64,000 nucleotides of DNA. It comes from Dama dama. Lineage: Eukaryota > Chordata > Mammalia > Artiodactyla > Cervidae. The notes under the pieces are model-generated. The model had not been told where the DNA came from and made no database searches. It saw only the letters and a list, made by a program, of their open reading frames with translations. The stretch covers positions 1,952,614-2,016,613 of the forward strand of contig NW_026870967.1 in NCBI RefSeq assembly GCF_033118175.1, written 5' to 3'. Below are positions 12,301-25,800 of this stretch, one piece after another (position 1 is the first letter of the stretch; every line of letters starts with the position of its first letter). The translations under genes were made by a program, and so were the position numbers.

Positions 12301-14028
12301 TCTCCCTGCTGCCCTGAGGCTGCTGGGCCAAAGAGGTCTTGGGCATCCAGCCCCTTGCTGGTCCCTTCCCGCTGACGAGGCCCTCTGAGCTCCAGCACCT
12401 TGCAGTGTGGAGACAGCCCCTGCCAGCAACCTCCTCTCCAAGGAGGCCTCAAACGAGGCCTAGGCCCAGGGGAAAGGCACCAGCGGGGATGAGCCTGGGG
12501 AGGCTCCCGGCCATGTCTGGACCCAGTCCCCGCAGCCTGCCCCTTGGTGGGGCTGTACCCCCGGAGGCCAGGAAGGTCTGGGCAAGGCTGCCAGGGGCAG
12601 GGACACTGCTGGGTCCTGCCCCTGGCCTGTGGGGCCTCTGAGCACAACCGGCCCTCTCCCACTGGAAGACCTCCCCGGCTGCCTCCAAAGGACAGTTTGC
12701 AAGCACTCCCGCCCGCTGTTCCCGCCAGGCGCGCACAATGCTCCCAAGCCCGGGAGAAAACCGCTTCGGGGTGGTGCTCTCTCCGGGCCCTTGCCCCTGA
12801 GCCTGGGGGCCAGGCAGGGGGTCCACACTCCCTGACCAAGGCAGAACCACATGCACACGTCTGTTCCTGCCCCCTGCACAGGCAGAGAGCTCGGGGGAGC
12901 CAGAGTCTGTCAGGCAGCTGCTGGGCTGGCCGCCTGTGTGGAAAGGGGCAGAGCCGACCTAGGGGCAAGTTGGGCCTCTTGCTCTCCCTGCTGCCCTGAG
13001 GCTGCTGGGCCAAAGAGGTCTTGGGCATCCAGCCCCTTACTGGTCCCTTCCCTCTGACGAGGCCCTCTGAGCTCCAGCACCTTGCAGTGTGGAGACAGCC
13101 CCTGCCAGCAACCTCCTCTCCAAGGAGGCCTCAACCGAGGCCTAGGCCCAGGGGAAATGCACCAGGGGGGATGAGCCAGGGGAGGCGCCCGAGCATGTCT
13201 GGACCCAGTCCCCGCAGCCTGCCCCTTGGTGGGGCAGTACCCCCGGAGCCCAGGAAGGTCTGGGCAAGGCTGGCCAGGGGCAGGGGCCCTGCTGGGTCCT
13301 TCCCCTGGCCTGTGGGGCCTCTGAGCACAACCGGCCCTCTCCCACTGGAAGACCTCCCCGGCTGCCTCCAAAGGCCGGTTTGCAAGCACTCCCGCCCACT
13401 GTTACCACCAAGCACGCAAAATGCTCCCAAGCCCGGGAGAAAAGCGCTTCGGGGTGGTGCTCTCTCCGGGCCCTTGCCCCTGAGCCTGGGGGCCAGGCAG
13501 GGGGAACACACTCCCAGGCCAAGGCAGAACGACATGCACACGTCTGTTCCTGCCCCCTACACCGGCAGAGAGCTCGGGGGAGCCAGAGACTGCCAGGCTG
13601 CTGCTGGGCTGGCTGCCTGTGTGGGACGGGGCAGAGCCGACCTTGGGGCAATTTGGGCCTCTTGCTCTCCCTGCTGCCCTGAGGTTGCTGGGCCAAAGAG
13701 GTCTTGGGCATCCAGCCCCTTGCTGGTCCCTTCCCGCTGACGAGGCCCTCTGAGCTCCAGCACCTTGCAGTGTGGAGACAGCCCCTGCCAGCAACCTCCT
13801 CTCCAAGGAGGACTCAAACGAGGCCTAGGCCCAGGGGAAAGGCACCAGCGGGGATGAGCCTGGGGAGGCTCCCGGCCATGTCTGGACCCAGTCCCCGCAG
13901 CCTGCCCCTTGGTGGGGCTGTACCCCCGGAGGCCAGGAAGGTCTGGGCAAGGCTGCCAGGGGCAGGGACACTGCTGGGTCCTGCCCCTGGCCTGTGGGGC
14001 CTCTGAGCACAACCGGCCCTCTCCCACT
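9383..14028. repeat. 682-bp satellite monomers, block B3 (7 spacers)
   Basis: Seven spacers with intervening single units at 682/683-bp spacing. The first two match B2 at an offset of 3,290 bp. The last four, from about 11,430, match 500-3,400 of B1 at an offset of 10,931 bp, including the alternating dimer pattern. B3 is therefore a mosaic of two earlier-seen segments. Confidence 0.94.
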
Positions 14029-15315
14029 GGAAGACCTCCCCGGCTGCCTCCAAAGGACAGTTTGCAAGCACTCCCGCCCGCTGTTCCCGCCAGGCGCGCA
14101 CAATGCTCCCAAGCCCGGGAGAAAACCGCTTCGGGGTGGTGCTCTCTCCCGGCCCTTGGAAGAACTCCCCGGCTGCCTCCAAAGGCCGGTTTGCAAGCAC
14201 TCAATCCCGCTGTTCCTGCCAGCCGCGCACAATGCTCCCAAGCCCGGGAGAAAACCGCTTCGGGGTGGTGATCTCTCCGGGCCCTTGGAAGACCTCCCCG
14301 GCTGCCCCCAAAGGCCGGTTTGCAAGCACTCCCACTCGCTGTTCCCGCCATCCGTGCAAATGCTCCAAGCCCAGGAGAAAAGCGCTTCGGTGTGGTGCTC
14401 TCTCCCGGCCCTTGGAAGACCTCCCCGGCTGCCTCCAAAGGCTGGTTTTCAAGAACTCCCTCCCGCTGTCCCGCCAGCCGCACACAATGCTCCCAATCAC
14501 GGGAGAAAAGCGCTTCGGGGTGGTGATCTCTCCGGGCCCTTGGAAGACCTCCCCGGCTGCCTCCAAAGGCCGGTTTGCAAGCACTCAATCCCGCTGTTCC
14601 TGCCAGCCGCGCACAATGCTCCCAAGCCCGGGAGAACAGCGCTTCGGGGTAGTGCTCTCTCCGGGCACTTTCAAGACCTCCCTGGCTGCCTCCAAAGGCT
14701 GGTTTGTAAGTACTCATTCCCGCTGCTTCCGCCAGCCACGCACAATGCTCCCAAGCCCGGGAGAAAAGCGCTTCAGGGTGGTGCTCTCTCCGGGCACTTT
14801 CAAGACCTCCCCGGCTGCCTCCAAAGGCCGGTTTGTAAGTACTCATTCCCGCTGCTTCCGCCAGCCACGAACAATGCTCCCAATCCCGGGAGAAAAGCAT
14901 TTTGGGGTGGTGCTCTCTCCGGGCCCTTGGAAGACCTCCCGGGCTGCCTCCAAAGGCCGGTTTGTAAGCACTCATGTCCGCTGTTCCCGACAGCCGCACA
15001 CAATGCTCCCAAGCCCGGGAGAAAAGCATTTTGGGGTGGTGATCAGTCCGGGCCCTTGGAAGACCTCCCCGGCTGCCTCCAAAGGACAGTTTGCAAGCAC
15101 TCATGCCCGCTGTTCCCACCAGCCGTGCACAATGCTCCCAAGACCGTGAGAAAAGCGCTTCAGGGTGGTGTTCTCTCCGGGACCATGGAGGACGTCCCCG
15201 GCTGCCCCCAAAGGCCGCTTTGCAAGCACTCCCACTCGCTGTTCCCGCCAGCCACACACAATGTTCCAAACCCCGGAGAAAAGCGCTTCGGGGTGGTGCT
15301 CTCTCCTGGCCCTTG
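14029..15315. repeat. 129-bp satellite block A4 (10 units)
   Basis: Ten units. Unlike most blocks it lacks the 'tccaatggccgg' opening pair; its first units carry a 'gggagaaaaccgcttc' variant continuing from the B3 monomer type. From about 14,290 to its end it matches A7 (30,474-31,370), apart from one extra 129-bp unit in A4 (two successive 'gggcactttcaagacc' units here, one in A7). Confidence 0.94.
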
Positions 15316-15868
15316 CCCCTGAGCCTGGGGGCAAGGCAGGGGGAACACACTCCCAGGCCAAGGCAGAACCACATGCCCACGTCTGTTCCTGTCCCCTGCA
15401 CTGCCAGAGAGCTTGGGGGAGCCAGAGTCTGTCAGGCAGCTGCTGGGTTGGCCGCCTGTGTGGGAAGGGGCAGAGCCGCCCTAGGGGCAAGTTGGGCCTC
15501 TTGCTCTCCCTGCTGCCCTGAGGCTGCTGGGCCAAGGATGTCTTGGGCATCCAGCCCTTTGCTGATCCCTTCCCTCTGACGAGGCCCTCTGAGCTCCAGC
15601 ACCTCGCAGTGTGGAGACAGCCCCTGCCAGCAACCTCCTCTCCAAGGAGGCCTCAACCGAGGCCTAGGCCCAGGGGAAAGGCACCAGCGGGGATGAGCCT
15701 GGGGAGGCGCCCAGGCATGTCTGGACCCAGTCCCCGCAGCCTGCCCCTTGGTGGGGCAGTACCCCCGGAGGCCAGGAAGATCTGGGCAAGGCTGGCCAGG
15801 GGCAGGGGCCCTGCTGGGTCCTGCCCCTGGCCTGTGGGGCCTCTGAGCACAACCGGCCCTCTCCCACT
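15316..15868. repeat. single 553-bp satellite spacer, block B4
   Basis: One spacer standing alone between two 129-bp blocks, which shows the spacer can move or be retained as a single insertion. Its right junction reads 'cccacttaagacctcc' instead of the usual 'cccactggaagacctcc'. The same altered junction occurs only at B7/A8 (31,923), an exact marker that the two are copies. Confidence 0.95.
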
Positions 15869-17153
15869 TAAGACCTCCCCGGCTGCCTCCAATGGCCGGT
15901 TTGCAAGCCCTCATGCCCGCTGTTCCCACCAGCCGCGCACAATGCTCCCTAGCCCGGGAGAAAAGCATTTTTGGGTGGTGCTCACTCCGGGCCCTTGGAA
16001 GACCTCCCTGGCTGCCTCCAAGGCCGGTTTGCAAGCACTTCTGCCTGCTTCTCCCGCCACACGCGCACAATGCTCCCAAGCCCGGGAGAAAAGCGTTTCG
16101 GGGTGGTGTTCTCTCTGGGCCAAAGAAAGACCTCCCGGGCTGCCCCCAAAGGCCGGTTTGCAAGCACTCCCACTCGCTGTTCCCGCCATCCGTGCAAATG
16201 CTCCAAGCCCAGGAGAAAAGCGCTTCGGTGTGGTGCTCTCTCCCGGCCCTGGGAAGACCTCCCCGGCTGCCTCCAAAGGCTGGTTTTCAAGTACTCCCTC
16301 CCGCTGTCCCGCCAGCCGCACACAATGCTCCCAATCACGGGAGAAAAGCGCTTCGGGGTGGTGATCTCTCCGGGCCCTTGGAAGACCTCCCCGGCTGCCT
16401 CCAAAGGCCGGTTTGCAAGCACTCAATCCCGCTGTTCCCGCCAGCCGCGCACAATGCTCCCAAGCCCGGGAGAAAAGCGCTTCGGGGTAGTGCTCTCTCC
16501 GGGCACTTTCAAGACCTCCCTGGCTGCCTCCAAAGGCTGGTTTGTAAGTACTCATTCCCGCTGCTTCCGCCAGCCACGCACAATGCTCCCAAGCCCGGGA
16601 GAAAAGCGCTTCAGGGTGGTGCTCTCTCCGGGCACTTTCAAGACCTCCCCGGCTGCCTCCAAAGGCCGGTTTGTAAGTACTCATTCCCGCTGCTTCCGCC
16701 AGCCACGAACAATGCTCCCAATCCCGGGAGAAAAGCATTTTGGGGTGGTGCTCTCTCCGGGCCCTTGGAAGACCTCCCGGGCTGCCTCCAAAGGCCGGTT
16801 TGTAAGCACTCATGTCCGCTGTTCCCGACAGCCGCACACAATGCTCCCAAGCCCGGGAGAAAAGCATTTTGGGGTGGTGATCAGTCCGGGCCCTTGGAAG
16901 ACCTCCCCGGCTGCCTCCAAAGGACAGTTTGCAAGCACTCATGCCCGCTGTTCCCACCAGCCGTGCACAATGCTCCCAAGACCGTGAGAAAAGCGCTTCG
17001 GGGTGGTGTTCTCTCCGGGACCATGGAGGACGTCCCCGGCTGCCCCCAAAGGCCGCTTTGCAAGCACTCCCACTCGCTGTTCCCGCCAGCCACACATAAT
17101 GTTCCAAACCCCGGAGAAAAGCGCTTCGGGGTGGTGCTCTCTCCTGGCCCTTG
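15869..17153. repeat. 129-bp satellite block A5 (10 units)
   Basis: Ten units, opening with the 'tccaatggccgg' signature and closing with the 'accgtgagaaaagc' and 'caaaccccggagaaaagc' units. It has the same length as A8 (31,924-33,208) and is practically identical to it at an offset of 16,055 bp. Confidence 0.95.
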
Positions 17154-19753
17154 CCCCTGAGCCTGGGGGCAAGGCAGGGGGAACACACTCCCAGGCCAAG
17201 GCAGAACCACATGCCCACGTCTGTTCCTGTCCCCTGCACTGCCAGAGAGCTTGGGGGAGCCAGAGTCTGTCAGGCAGCTGCTGGGTTGGCCGCCTGTGTG
17301 GGAAGGGGCAGAGCCGCCCTAGGGGCAAGTTGGGCCTCTTGCTCTCCCTGCTGCCCTGAGGCTGCTGGGCCAAAGACGTCTTGGGCATCCAGCCCCTTAC
17401 TGGTCCGTTCCCCCTGACGAGGCCCTCTGAGCTCCAGCACCTTGCAGTGTGGAGACAGCCCCTGCCAGCAACCTCCTCTCCAAGGAGGCCTCAACCGATG
17501 CCTAGGCCCAGGGGAAAGGCACCAGCGGGGATGAGCCAGGGGAGGCGCCCGAGCATGCCTGGACCCAGTCCCCGCAGCCTGCCCCTTGGTGGGGCAGTAC
17601 CCCCGGAGGCCAGGAAGGTCTGGGCAAGGCTGGCCAGGGGCACGGGCCCTGCTGCGTCCTGCCCCTGGCCTGTGGGGCCTCTGAGCACAACCGGCCCTCT
17701 CCCGCTGGAAGACCTCCCCCTCTGCCTCCAAAGGACGTTTGCAAGCAATCCCACCCGCTGTTCCCACCAGACACGCACAATGCTCGCAAGCCCGGGAGAA
17801 AAGCGCTTCGGGCTGGTGCTCTCTCCGGGCCCTTGCCCCTGAGCCTGGGGGCCAGGCAGGGGGAACACACTCCCAGGCCAAGGCAGAACGACATGCACAC
17901 GTCTGTTCCTGCCCCCTACACCGGCAGAGAGCTCGGGGGAGCCAGAGACTGCCAGGATGCTGCTGGGCTGGCTGCCTGTGTGGGAAGGGGCAGAGCCGAC
18001 CTAGGGGCAAGTTGGACCTCTTGCTCTCCCTGCTGCCCTGAGGCTTCTGTGTCAAAGAGGTCTTGGGCATCCAGCCCTTTGCTGGTCCCTTCCCTCTGAC
18101 GAGGCCCTCTGAGCTCCAGCACCTTGCAGTGTGGAGACAGCCCCTGCCAGCAACCTCCTCTCCAAAGTGGCCTCAACCGAGGCCTACGCCCAGGGGAAAG
18201 GCACCAGCGGGGATGAGACTGGGGAGGAGCACGGACATGTCTGGACCCAGTCCCCGCAGCCTGCCCCTTGGTGGGGCAGTACCCCCGGAGGACAGGAAGG
18301 TCTGGGCAAGGCTGGCCAGGGGCAGGGGCCCTGCTGGGTCCTGCCCCTGGCCTGTGGGGCCTCTGAGCACAATCGGCCCTCTCCCACTGGAAGACCTCCC
18401 CGGCTGCCTCCAAAGGCCGGTTTGGAAACACTCCCGCCCTCTGTTCACGCCAGGCACGCACAATGCTCCCAAGCCCGGGAGAAAAGCGCTTCGGGGTGGT
18501 GCTCTCTACGGGCCCTTGCACCTGAGCCTGGGGGACAGGCAGGGGGAACACAATCCCAGGCCAAGGCAGAACCACATGTACACGTCTGTTCCTGCCCCGA
18601 GCACCGGCAGAGAGCTCGGGGGAGCCAGAGTCTGTCAGGCAGCTGCTGGGCTGGCCGCCTGTGTGGGAAGGGGCAGAGCCGACCTAGGGGCATGTTGGGC
18701 CTCTTGCTCTCCCTGCTGCCCTGAGGCTGCTGGGCCAAAGAGGTCTTGGGCATCCAGCCCCTTGCTGGTCCCTTCCCTCTGACGAGGCCCTCTGAGCTCC
18801 AGCACCTGGCAGTGTGGAGATAGCCCCTGCCAGCAACCTCCTCTCCAAGGAGGCCTCAACCGAGGCCTAGGCCCAGGGGAAAGGCACCAGCGGGGATGAG
18901 CCTGGGGAGGCGCCCGGGCATGTCTGGAACAAGTTCCCGCAGCCTGCCCCTTGGTGGGGCAGTACCCCCGGAGGCCAGGAAGGTCTGGGCAAGGCTGGCC
19001 AGGGGCAGGGGCCCTGCTGGGTCCTACCCCTGGCCTGTGGGGCCTCTGAGCACAATCGGCCCTCTCCCACTGGAAGACCTCCCCGGCTGCCTCCAAAGGC
19101 CGGTTTGCAAGCACTCCCGCCTACAGTTCCCACCAGGCACGCACAATGCTCCCAAGCCGGGGAGAAAAGCGCTTCGGGGTGGTGCTCTCTCCGGGCCCTT
19201 GCCCCTGAGCCTGGGGGCCAGGCAGGGGGTCCACACTCCCAGACCAAGGCAGAACCACATGCACACGTCTGTTCCTGCCCCCTGCACAGGCAGAGAGCTC
19301 GGGGGAGCCAGAGTCTGTCAGGCAGCTGCTGGGCTGGCCGCCTGTGTGGGAAGGGGCAGAGCCGACCTAGGGGCAAGTTGGGCCTCTTGCTCTCCCTGCT
19401 GCCCTGAGGCTGCTGGGCCAAAGAGGTCTTGGGCATCCAGCCCCTTGCTGGTCCCTTCTTTCTGACGAGGCCCTCTGAGCTCCAGCACCTTGCAGTGTGG
19501 AGACAGCCCCTGCCAGCAACCTCTCTCCAAGGAGGCCTAAACCGAGGCCTAGGCCCAGGGGAAAGGCACCAGCGGGGATGAGCCAGGGGAGGCGCTCGGC
19601 CATGTCTGGACCCAGTCCCCGCAGCCTGCCCCTTGGTGGGGCAGTACCCCCGGAGGCGAGGAAGATCTGGGCAAGGCTGGCCAGGGGCAGGGGCCCTGCT
19701 GGGTCCTGCCCCTGGCCTGTGGGGCCTCTGAGCACTACCGGCCGTCTCTCGCT
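17154..19753. repeat. 682-bp satellite monomers, block B5 (4 spacers)
   Basis: Four spacers. They match B8 at an offset of 16,055 bp. Shared private variants include 'ccgatgcctaggccc' in the first copy, 'tctccaaagtggcctc' in the second and 'ggagatagcccctgcc' in the third. The fourth ends in 'ccgtctctcgct' before the next 129-bp block, as do the spacers before A7, A9 and A10. Confidence 0.95.
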
Positions 19754-22700
19754 GGAAGACCTCCCCGGCTGCCTCCAATGGCCGGTTTGCAAGCCCTCAT
19801 GCCCGCTGTTCCCACCAGCCGCGCACAATGCTCCCTAGCCCGGGAGAAAAGCATTTTTGGGTGGTGCTCACTTCGGGCCCTTGGAAGACCTCCCTGGCTG
19901 CCTCCAAGGCCGGTTTGCAAGCACTTCTGCCTGCTTCTCCCGCCACACGCGCACAATGCTCCCAAGCCCGGGAGAAAAGCGTTTCGGGGTGGTGTTCTCT
20001 CTGGGCCCAATAAAGACCTCCCGGGCTGCCCCCAAAGGCCGGTTTGCAAGCACTCCCACTCGCTGTTCCCGCCATCCGTGCAAATGCTCCAAGCCCAGGA
20101 GAAAAGCGCTTCGGTGTGGTGCTCTCTCCCGGCCCTTGGAAGACCTCCCCGGCTGCCTCCAAAGGCTGGTTTTCAAGAACTCCCTCCCGCTGTCCCGCCA
20201 GCTGCACACAATGCTCCCAATCACGGGAGAAAAGCGCTTCGGGGTGGTGATCTCTCCGGGCCCTTGGAAGACCTCCCCGGCTGCCTACAAAGGCCGGTTT
20301 GCAAGCACTCAATCCCGCTGTTCCCGCCAGCAGCGCACAATGCTACCAAGCCCGGGAGAAAAGCGCTTCGAGGTGGTGCTCTCTCCTGGCCCTTGGAAGA
20401 CCTCCCCGGCTGCCTCCAAAGGCTGGTTTTCAAGAACTCCCTCCCGCTGACCCGCCAGCCGCACACAATGCTCCCAAGCCCGGGAGAAAAGCATTTTGGG
20501 GTGGTGCTCTCTCCGGGCCCTTGGAAGACCTCCCCGGCTGCCTACAAAGGCCGGTTTGCAAGCACTCATGTCCGCTGTTCCCGACAGCCGCGCACAATGC
20601 TCCCAATCCCGGGAGAAAAGTGCTTCGGGATGGTGCTCTCTCCTGGCCCTTGGAAGACCTCCCCGGCTGCCTCCAAAGGCCGGTTTGCAAGCACTCCCAA
20701 CCGCTGTTCCCACCAGCCACGCACAATGCTCCCAAGCCCGGGAGAAAAGCATTTTGGTGTGGTGCTCACACCGGGCCCTGGAAGACCTCCCCGGCTGCCT
20801 CCAAAGGACGGTTTTCAAGCACTCCTGCCTGCTGTTCCCGCCACCCGCGCACAATGCTCCCAAGCCCGGGAGAAAAGCGCTTCGGGGTGGTGCTCTTTAC
20901 AGGCCCTTGGAAGACCTCCCCGGCTGCCTCCACAGGCCGGTTTGCAAGGACTCCTTCCTGCTGTTCCCGCCAGCCACGCACAATGCTCCCAAGCCCGGGA
21001 GAAAAGCATTTTGGGGTGGTGCTCACTCCGGGCCCTTGGAAGACCTCCCCGGCTGCCTCCAAAGGCCAGTTTGCAAGCACTCCTGCCTGCTGTTCCCGCC
21101 AGCCGCGCACAATGCTCCCAAGCCCGGGAGAAAAGCGCTTCAGGGTGGTGCTCTCTCCGGGCACTTTCAAGACCTCCCCGGCTGCCTCCAAAGGCAGGTT
21201 TGTAAGTACTCATTCCCGCTGCTTCCGCCAGCCACGCACAATGCTCCCAAGCCCGGGAGAAAAGCATTTTGGGGTGGTGATCAGTCCGGGCCCTTGGAAG
21301 ACCTCCCCGGCTGCCCCCAAAGGCCGGTTTGGAAGCACTCCCACTCGCTGTTCCCGCCATCCACGCAAATGTTCCAAGCCCGGGAGAAAAGCGCTTCGGG
21401 GTGGTGCTCTCTCCTGGCCCTTGGAAGACCTCCCCGGCTGCCTCCAAAGGCTGGTTTGCAAGCACTCCCGCCCGCTGTTCCCGCCAGCCGCGCACAATGC
21501 TCCCAATCACGGGAGAAAAGCGCTTCGGGGTGGTGCTCTCTCCGGGCCCTTGGAAGACCTCCCCGTCTGCCTCCAATGGCCAGTTTGCAAGCACTCATGC
21601 CCGCTGTTCCCACCAGCTGCGCACAATGCTCCCAAGCCCGGGAGAAAAGCTTTTTGGGGTGGTGCTCACACCGGGCCCTGGAAGACCTCCCCGGCTGCCT
21701 CAAAAGGCCGGTTTTCAAGCACTCCTGCCTGCTGTTCCCGCCAGCCGCGCACAATGCTCCCAAGCCCGGGAGAAAAGCGCTTCGTGGTGGTGTCTCTACA
21801 GGCCCTTGGAAAACCTCCCCGGCTGCCTCCAAAGGCCGGTTTGCAAGGACTCCTTCCTGCTGTTCCCGCCAGCCACGCACAATGCTCCCAAACACGGGAG
21901 AAAAGTGCTTCGGGGTGGTGCTCTCTCCGGGCCCTTGGAAGACGTCCCCGGCTGCCTCCAAAGGCCGGTTTGCAAGCACTCATGCCCGTTGTTCCCACCA
22001 GCCGCGCACAATGCTCCCAAGCCCGGGAGAAAAGCATTTTGGGGTGGTGCTCACTCCGGGCCCTTGGAAGACCTCCCCGGCTGCCTCCAAAGGCCAGTTT
22101 GCAAGCACTCCTGCCTGCTGTTCCCGCCAGCCGCGCACAATGCTCCCAAGCCCGGGAGAAAAGCGCTTCGGGGTGGTGCTCTCTCCGGGCACTTTCAAGA
22201 CCTCCCCGGCTGCCTCCAAAGGCTGGTTTGTAAGTACTCATTCCCGCTGCTTCCGCCAGCCACGCACAATGCTCCCAAGCCCGGGAGAAAAGCGCTTCGG
22301 GGTGGTGCTCTCTCCGGGCACTTTCAAGAACTCCCCGGCTGCCTCCAAAGGCCGGTTTGTAAGTACTCATTCCCGCTGCTTCCGCCAGCCACGAACAATG
22401 CTCCCAATCACGGGAGTAAAGCATTTTGGGGTGGTGCTCTCTCCGGGCCCTTGGAAGACCTCCCAGGCTGCCTCCAAAGGCCGGTTTGTAAGCACTCATG
22501 TCCGCTGTTCCCGACAGCCACACACAATGCTCCCAAGCCCGGGAGAAAAGCATTTTGGGGTGGTGCTCACTCCGGGCCCTTGGAAGACCTCTCCGGCTGC
22601 CTCCAAAGGACAGTTTGCAAGCACTCATGCCCGCTGTTCCCGCCAGCCGTGCACAATGCTCCCAAGACCGTGAGAAAAGCGCTTCGGGGTGGTGTTCTCT

Positions 22701-22839
22701 CCGGGACCATGGAGGACGTCCCCGGATGCTCCCAAAGGCCGCTTTGCAAGCACTCCCACTCGCTGTTCCCGCCAGCCACACACAATGTTCCAAACCCCGG
22801 AGAAAAGCGCTTCGGGGTGGTGCTCTCTCCGGGCCCTTG
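19754..22839. repeat. 129-bp satellite block A6 (24 units)
   Basis: About 24 units with the standard opening and closing signature units. It is the counterpart of A9 (27 units). The offset between them rises from 16,055 bp at the start to 16,184 and then 16,440 bp, so A9 has gained, or A6 lost, three units at two places. Confidence 0.95.
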
Positions 22840-25800
22840 CCCCTGAGCCTGGGGGCAAGGCAGGGGGAACACACTCCCAGGCCAAGCAGAACCACATGCC
22901 CATGTCTGTTCCTGTCCCCTGCACCGGCAGAGAGCTTGGGGGAGCCAGAGTCTGTCAGGCAGCTGCTGGGTTGGCCACCTGTGTGGGAAGGGGCAGAGCC
23001 GACCTAGGGGCAAGTTGGGCCTCTTGCTCTCCCTGCTGCCCTGAGGCTGCTGGGCCAAAGACGTCTTGGGCATCCAGCCCCTTACTGGTCCGTTCCCTCT
23101 GACGAGGCCCTCTGAGCTCCAGCACCTTGCAATGTGGAGACAGCCCCTGCCAGCAACCTCCTCTCCAAGGAGGCCTCAACCGAGGCCTAGGCCCAGGGGA
23201 AAGGCACCAGCGGGGATGAGCCAGGGGAGGCGCCCGAGCATGTCTGGACCCAGTCCCCACAGCCTGCCCCTTGGTGGGGCAGTACCCCCGGAGGCCAGGA
23301 AGGTCTGGGCAAGGCTGGCCAGGGGCACGGGCCCTGCTGCGTCCTGCCCCTGGCCTGTGGGGCCTCTGAGCACAACCGGCCCTCTCCCGCTGGAAGATCT
23401 CCCCGCCTGCCTCCAAAGGCCGGTTTGCCAACACTCGCGCCCCCTGTTCCCGCCAGGCACGCACAATGCTCCCAAGCCCGGGAGAAAAGCGCTTCGGGGT
23501 GGTGCGCACTCCCGGCCCTTGCCCTGAGCCTGGGGGCCAGGCATGGGGTCCACACTCCCAGGCCAAGGCAGAACCACATGCACACGTCTGTTCCTGCCCC
23601 CTGCACCGGCAGAGAGCTCTGGGGAGCCAGAGTCTGCCAGGCAGCTGCTGGGCTGGCGGCCTGTGTGGGAAGGGGCAGAGCCGACCTAGGGGCAAGTTGG
23701 GCCTCTTGCTCTCCATGCTGCCCTGAGGCTGCTGGGCCAAAGAGGTCTTGGGCATCCAGCCCCTTTCTGGTCCCTTCCCTCTGATGAGGCCCTCTGAGCT
23801 CCAGCACCTTGCAGTGTGGAGACAGCCCCTGCCAGCAACCTCCTCTCCAAGGATGCCTAAACCGAGGCCTAGGCCCAGGGGAAAGGCACCAGTGGGGATG
23901 AGCCTGGGGAGGCGCACGGGCATGTCTGGACCCAGTCCCCGCAGACTGCCCCTTGGTGGGGCAGTACCCCCGGAGGCCAGGAAGGTCGGGGCAAGGCTGG
24001 CCAGGAGAAGGGGCCCTTCTGGGTCCTGACCCTGGCCTGTGGGGCCTCTGAGCACAACCGGCCCTCTCCCACTGGAAGACCTCCCCGGCTGCCTCCAAAG
24101 TCCTGTTTGCAAACACTCCCGACCGCTGTTCACGCCAGGCTCGCACAATGCTCCCAAGCCCGGGAGAAAAGCGCTTTGGTGTGATGCTCTCTGCGGGCCC
24201 TTGCCCCTGAGCCTGGGGGCAAGGCAGGGGGAACACACTCCCAGGCCAAGGCAGATCCACATGCCCACGTCTGTTCCTGTCCCCTGCACCGGCAGAGAGC
24301 TTGGGGGAGCCAGAGTCTGTCAGGCAGCTGCTGGGTTGGCCGCCTGTGTGGGAAGGGGCAGAGCCGCCCTAGGGGCAAGTTGGGCCTCTTGCTCTCCCTG
24401 CTGCCCTGAGGCTGCTGGGTCAAAGACGTCTTGGGCATCCAGCCCCTTACTGGTCCCTTCCCTGTGACGAGGCCCTCTGAGCTCCAGCACCTTGCAGTGT
24501 GGAGACAGCCCCTGCCAGCAACCTCCTCTCCAAGGAGGCCTCAACCGAGGCCTAGGCCCAGGGCAAAGGCACCAGCGGGGATGAGCCAGGGGAGGCGCCC
24601 GAGCATGTCTGGACCCAGTCCCCGCAGCCTGCCCCTTGGTGGGGCAGTACCCCCGGAGGCCAGGAAGGTCTGGGCAAGGCTGTCCAGGGGCAGGGGCCCT
24701 GCTGGGTCCTGCCCCTGGCCGGTGGGGCCTCTGAGCACAACCGGCCCTCTCCCACTGGAAGACCTCCCCGGCTGCCTCCAAAGGCCGGTTTGCAAGCGCT
24801 CCCGCACACTGTTCCCAGCAGGCGCGCACAATGCTCCCAAGCCAGGGAGAAAAGCGCTTCGGGGTGGTGCTCTCACCGGGCCCTTGCCCCTGAGCCTGGG
24901 GGCAATGCAGGGGGAACACACTCCCAGGCCAAGGCAGAACCACATGCACACGTCTGTTCCTGCCCCCTGCACCGGCAGAGAGCTCAGGGGAGCCAGAGTC
25001 TGTCAGGCAGCTCCTGGGCTGGCCGCCTGTGTGGGAAGTGGCAGAGCCGACCTAGGGGCAAGTTGGGCCTCTTGCTCTCCCTGCTGCCCTGAGGCTGCTG
25101 GGCCAAAGAGGTCTTGGGCATCCAGCCCCTTGCTGGTCCCTTCCCTCTGACGAGGCCCTCTGAGCTCCAGCACCTTGCAGTGTGGAGACAGCCCCTGCCA
25201 GCAACCTCCTCTCCAAGGAGGCCTCAACCGAGGCCTAGGCCCAGGGGAAAGGCACCAGCGCTGATGAGACTGGGGAGGCGCCCGGCCATGTCTGGACCCA
25301 GTCCCCGCAGCCTGCCCCTTGGTGGGGCTGTAACCCCGGAGGCAGGAAGGTCTAGGCAAGGCTGGCCAGGGGCAGGGGCCCTGCTGGGTCCTGCCCCTGG
25401 CCTGTGGGGCCTCTGAGCACAACCGGCCCTCTCCCACTGGAAGACCTCCCCGGCTGCCTCCAAAGGCCGGTTTGCAAGCACTCCCGCCCACTGTTCCCAC
25501 CAAGCACGCAAAATGCTCCCAAGCCCGGGAGAAAAGCGCTTCGGGGTGGTGCTCTCTCCGGGCCCTTGCCCCTGAGCCTGGGGGCCAGGCAGGGGGAACA
25601 CACTCCCAGGCCAAGGCAGAACGAGATGCACACGTCTGTTCCTGTCCCCTGCACCGGCAGAGAGCTTGGGGGAGCCAGAGTCTGTCAGGCAGCTGCTGGG
25701 CTGGCCGCCTGTGTGGGAAGGGGCAGAGCCGACCTAGGGGCAAGTTGGGCCTCTTGCTCTCCCTGCTGCCCGGAGGCTGCGGGGCCAAAGAGGTCTTGGG

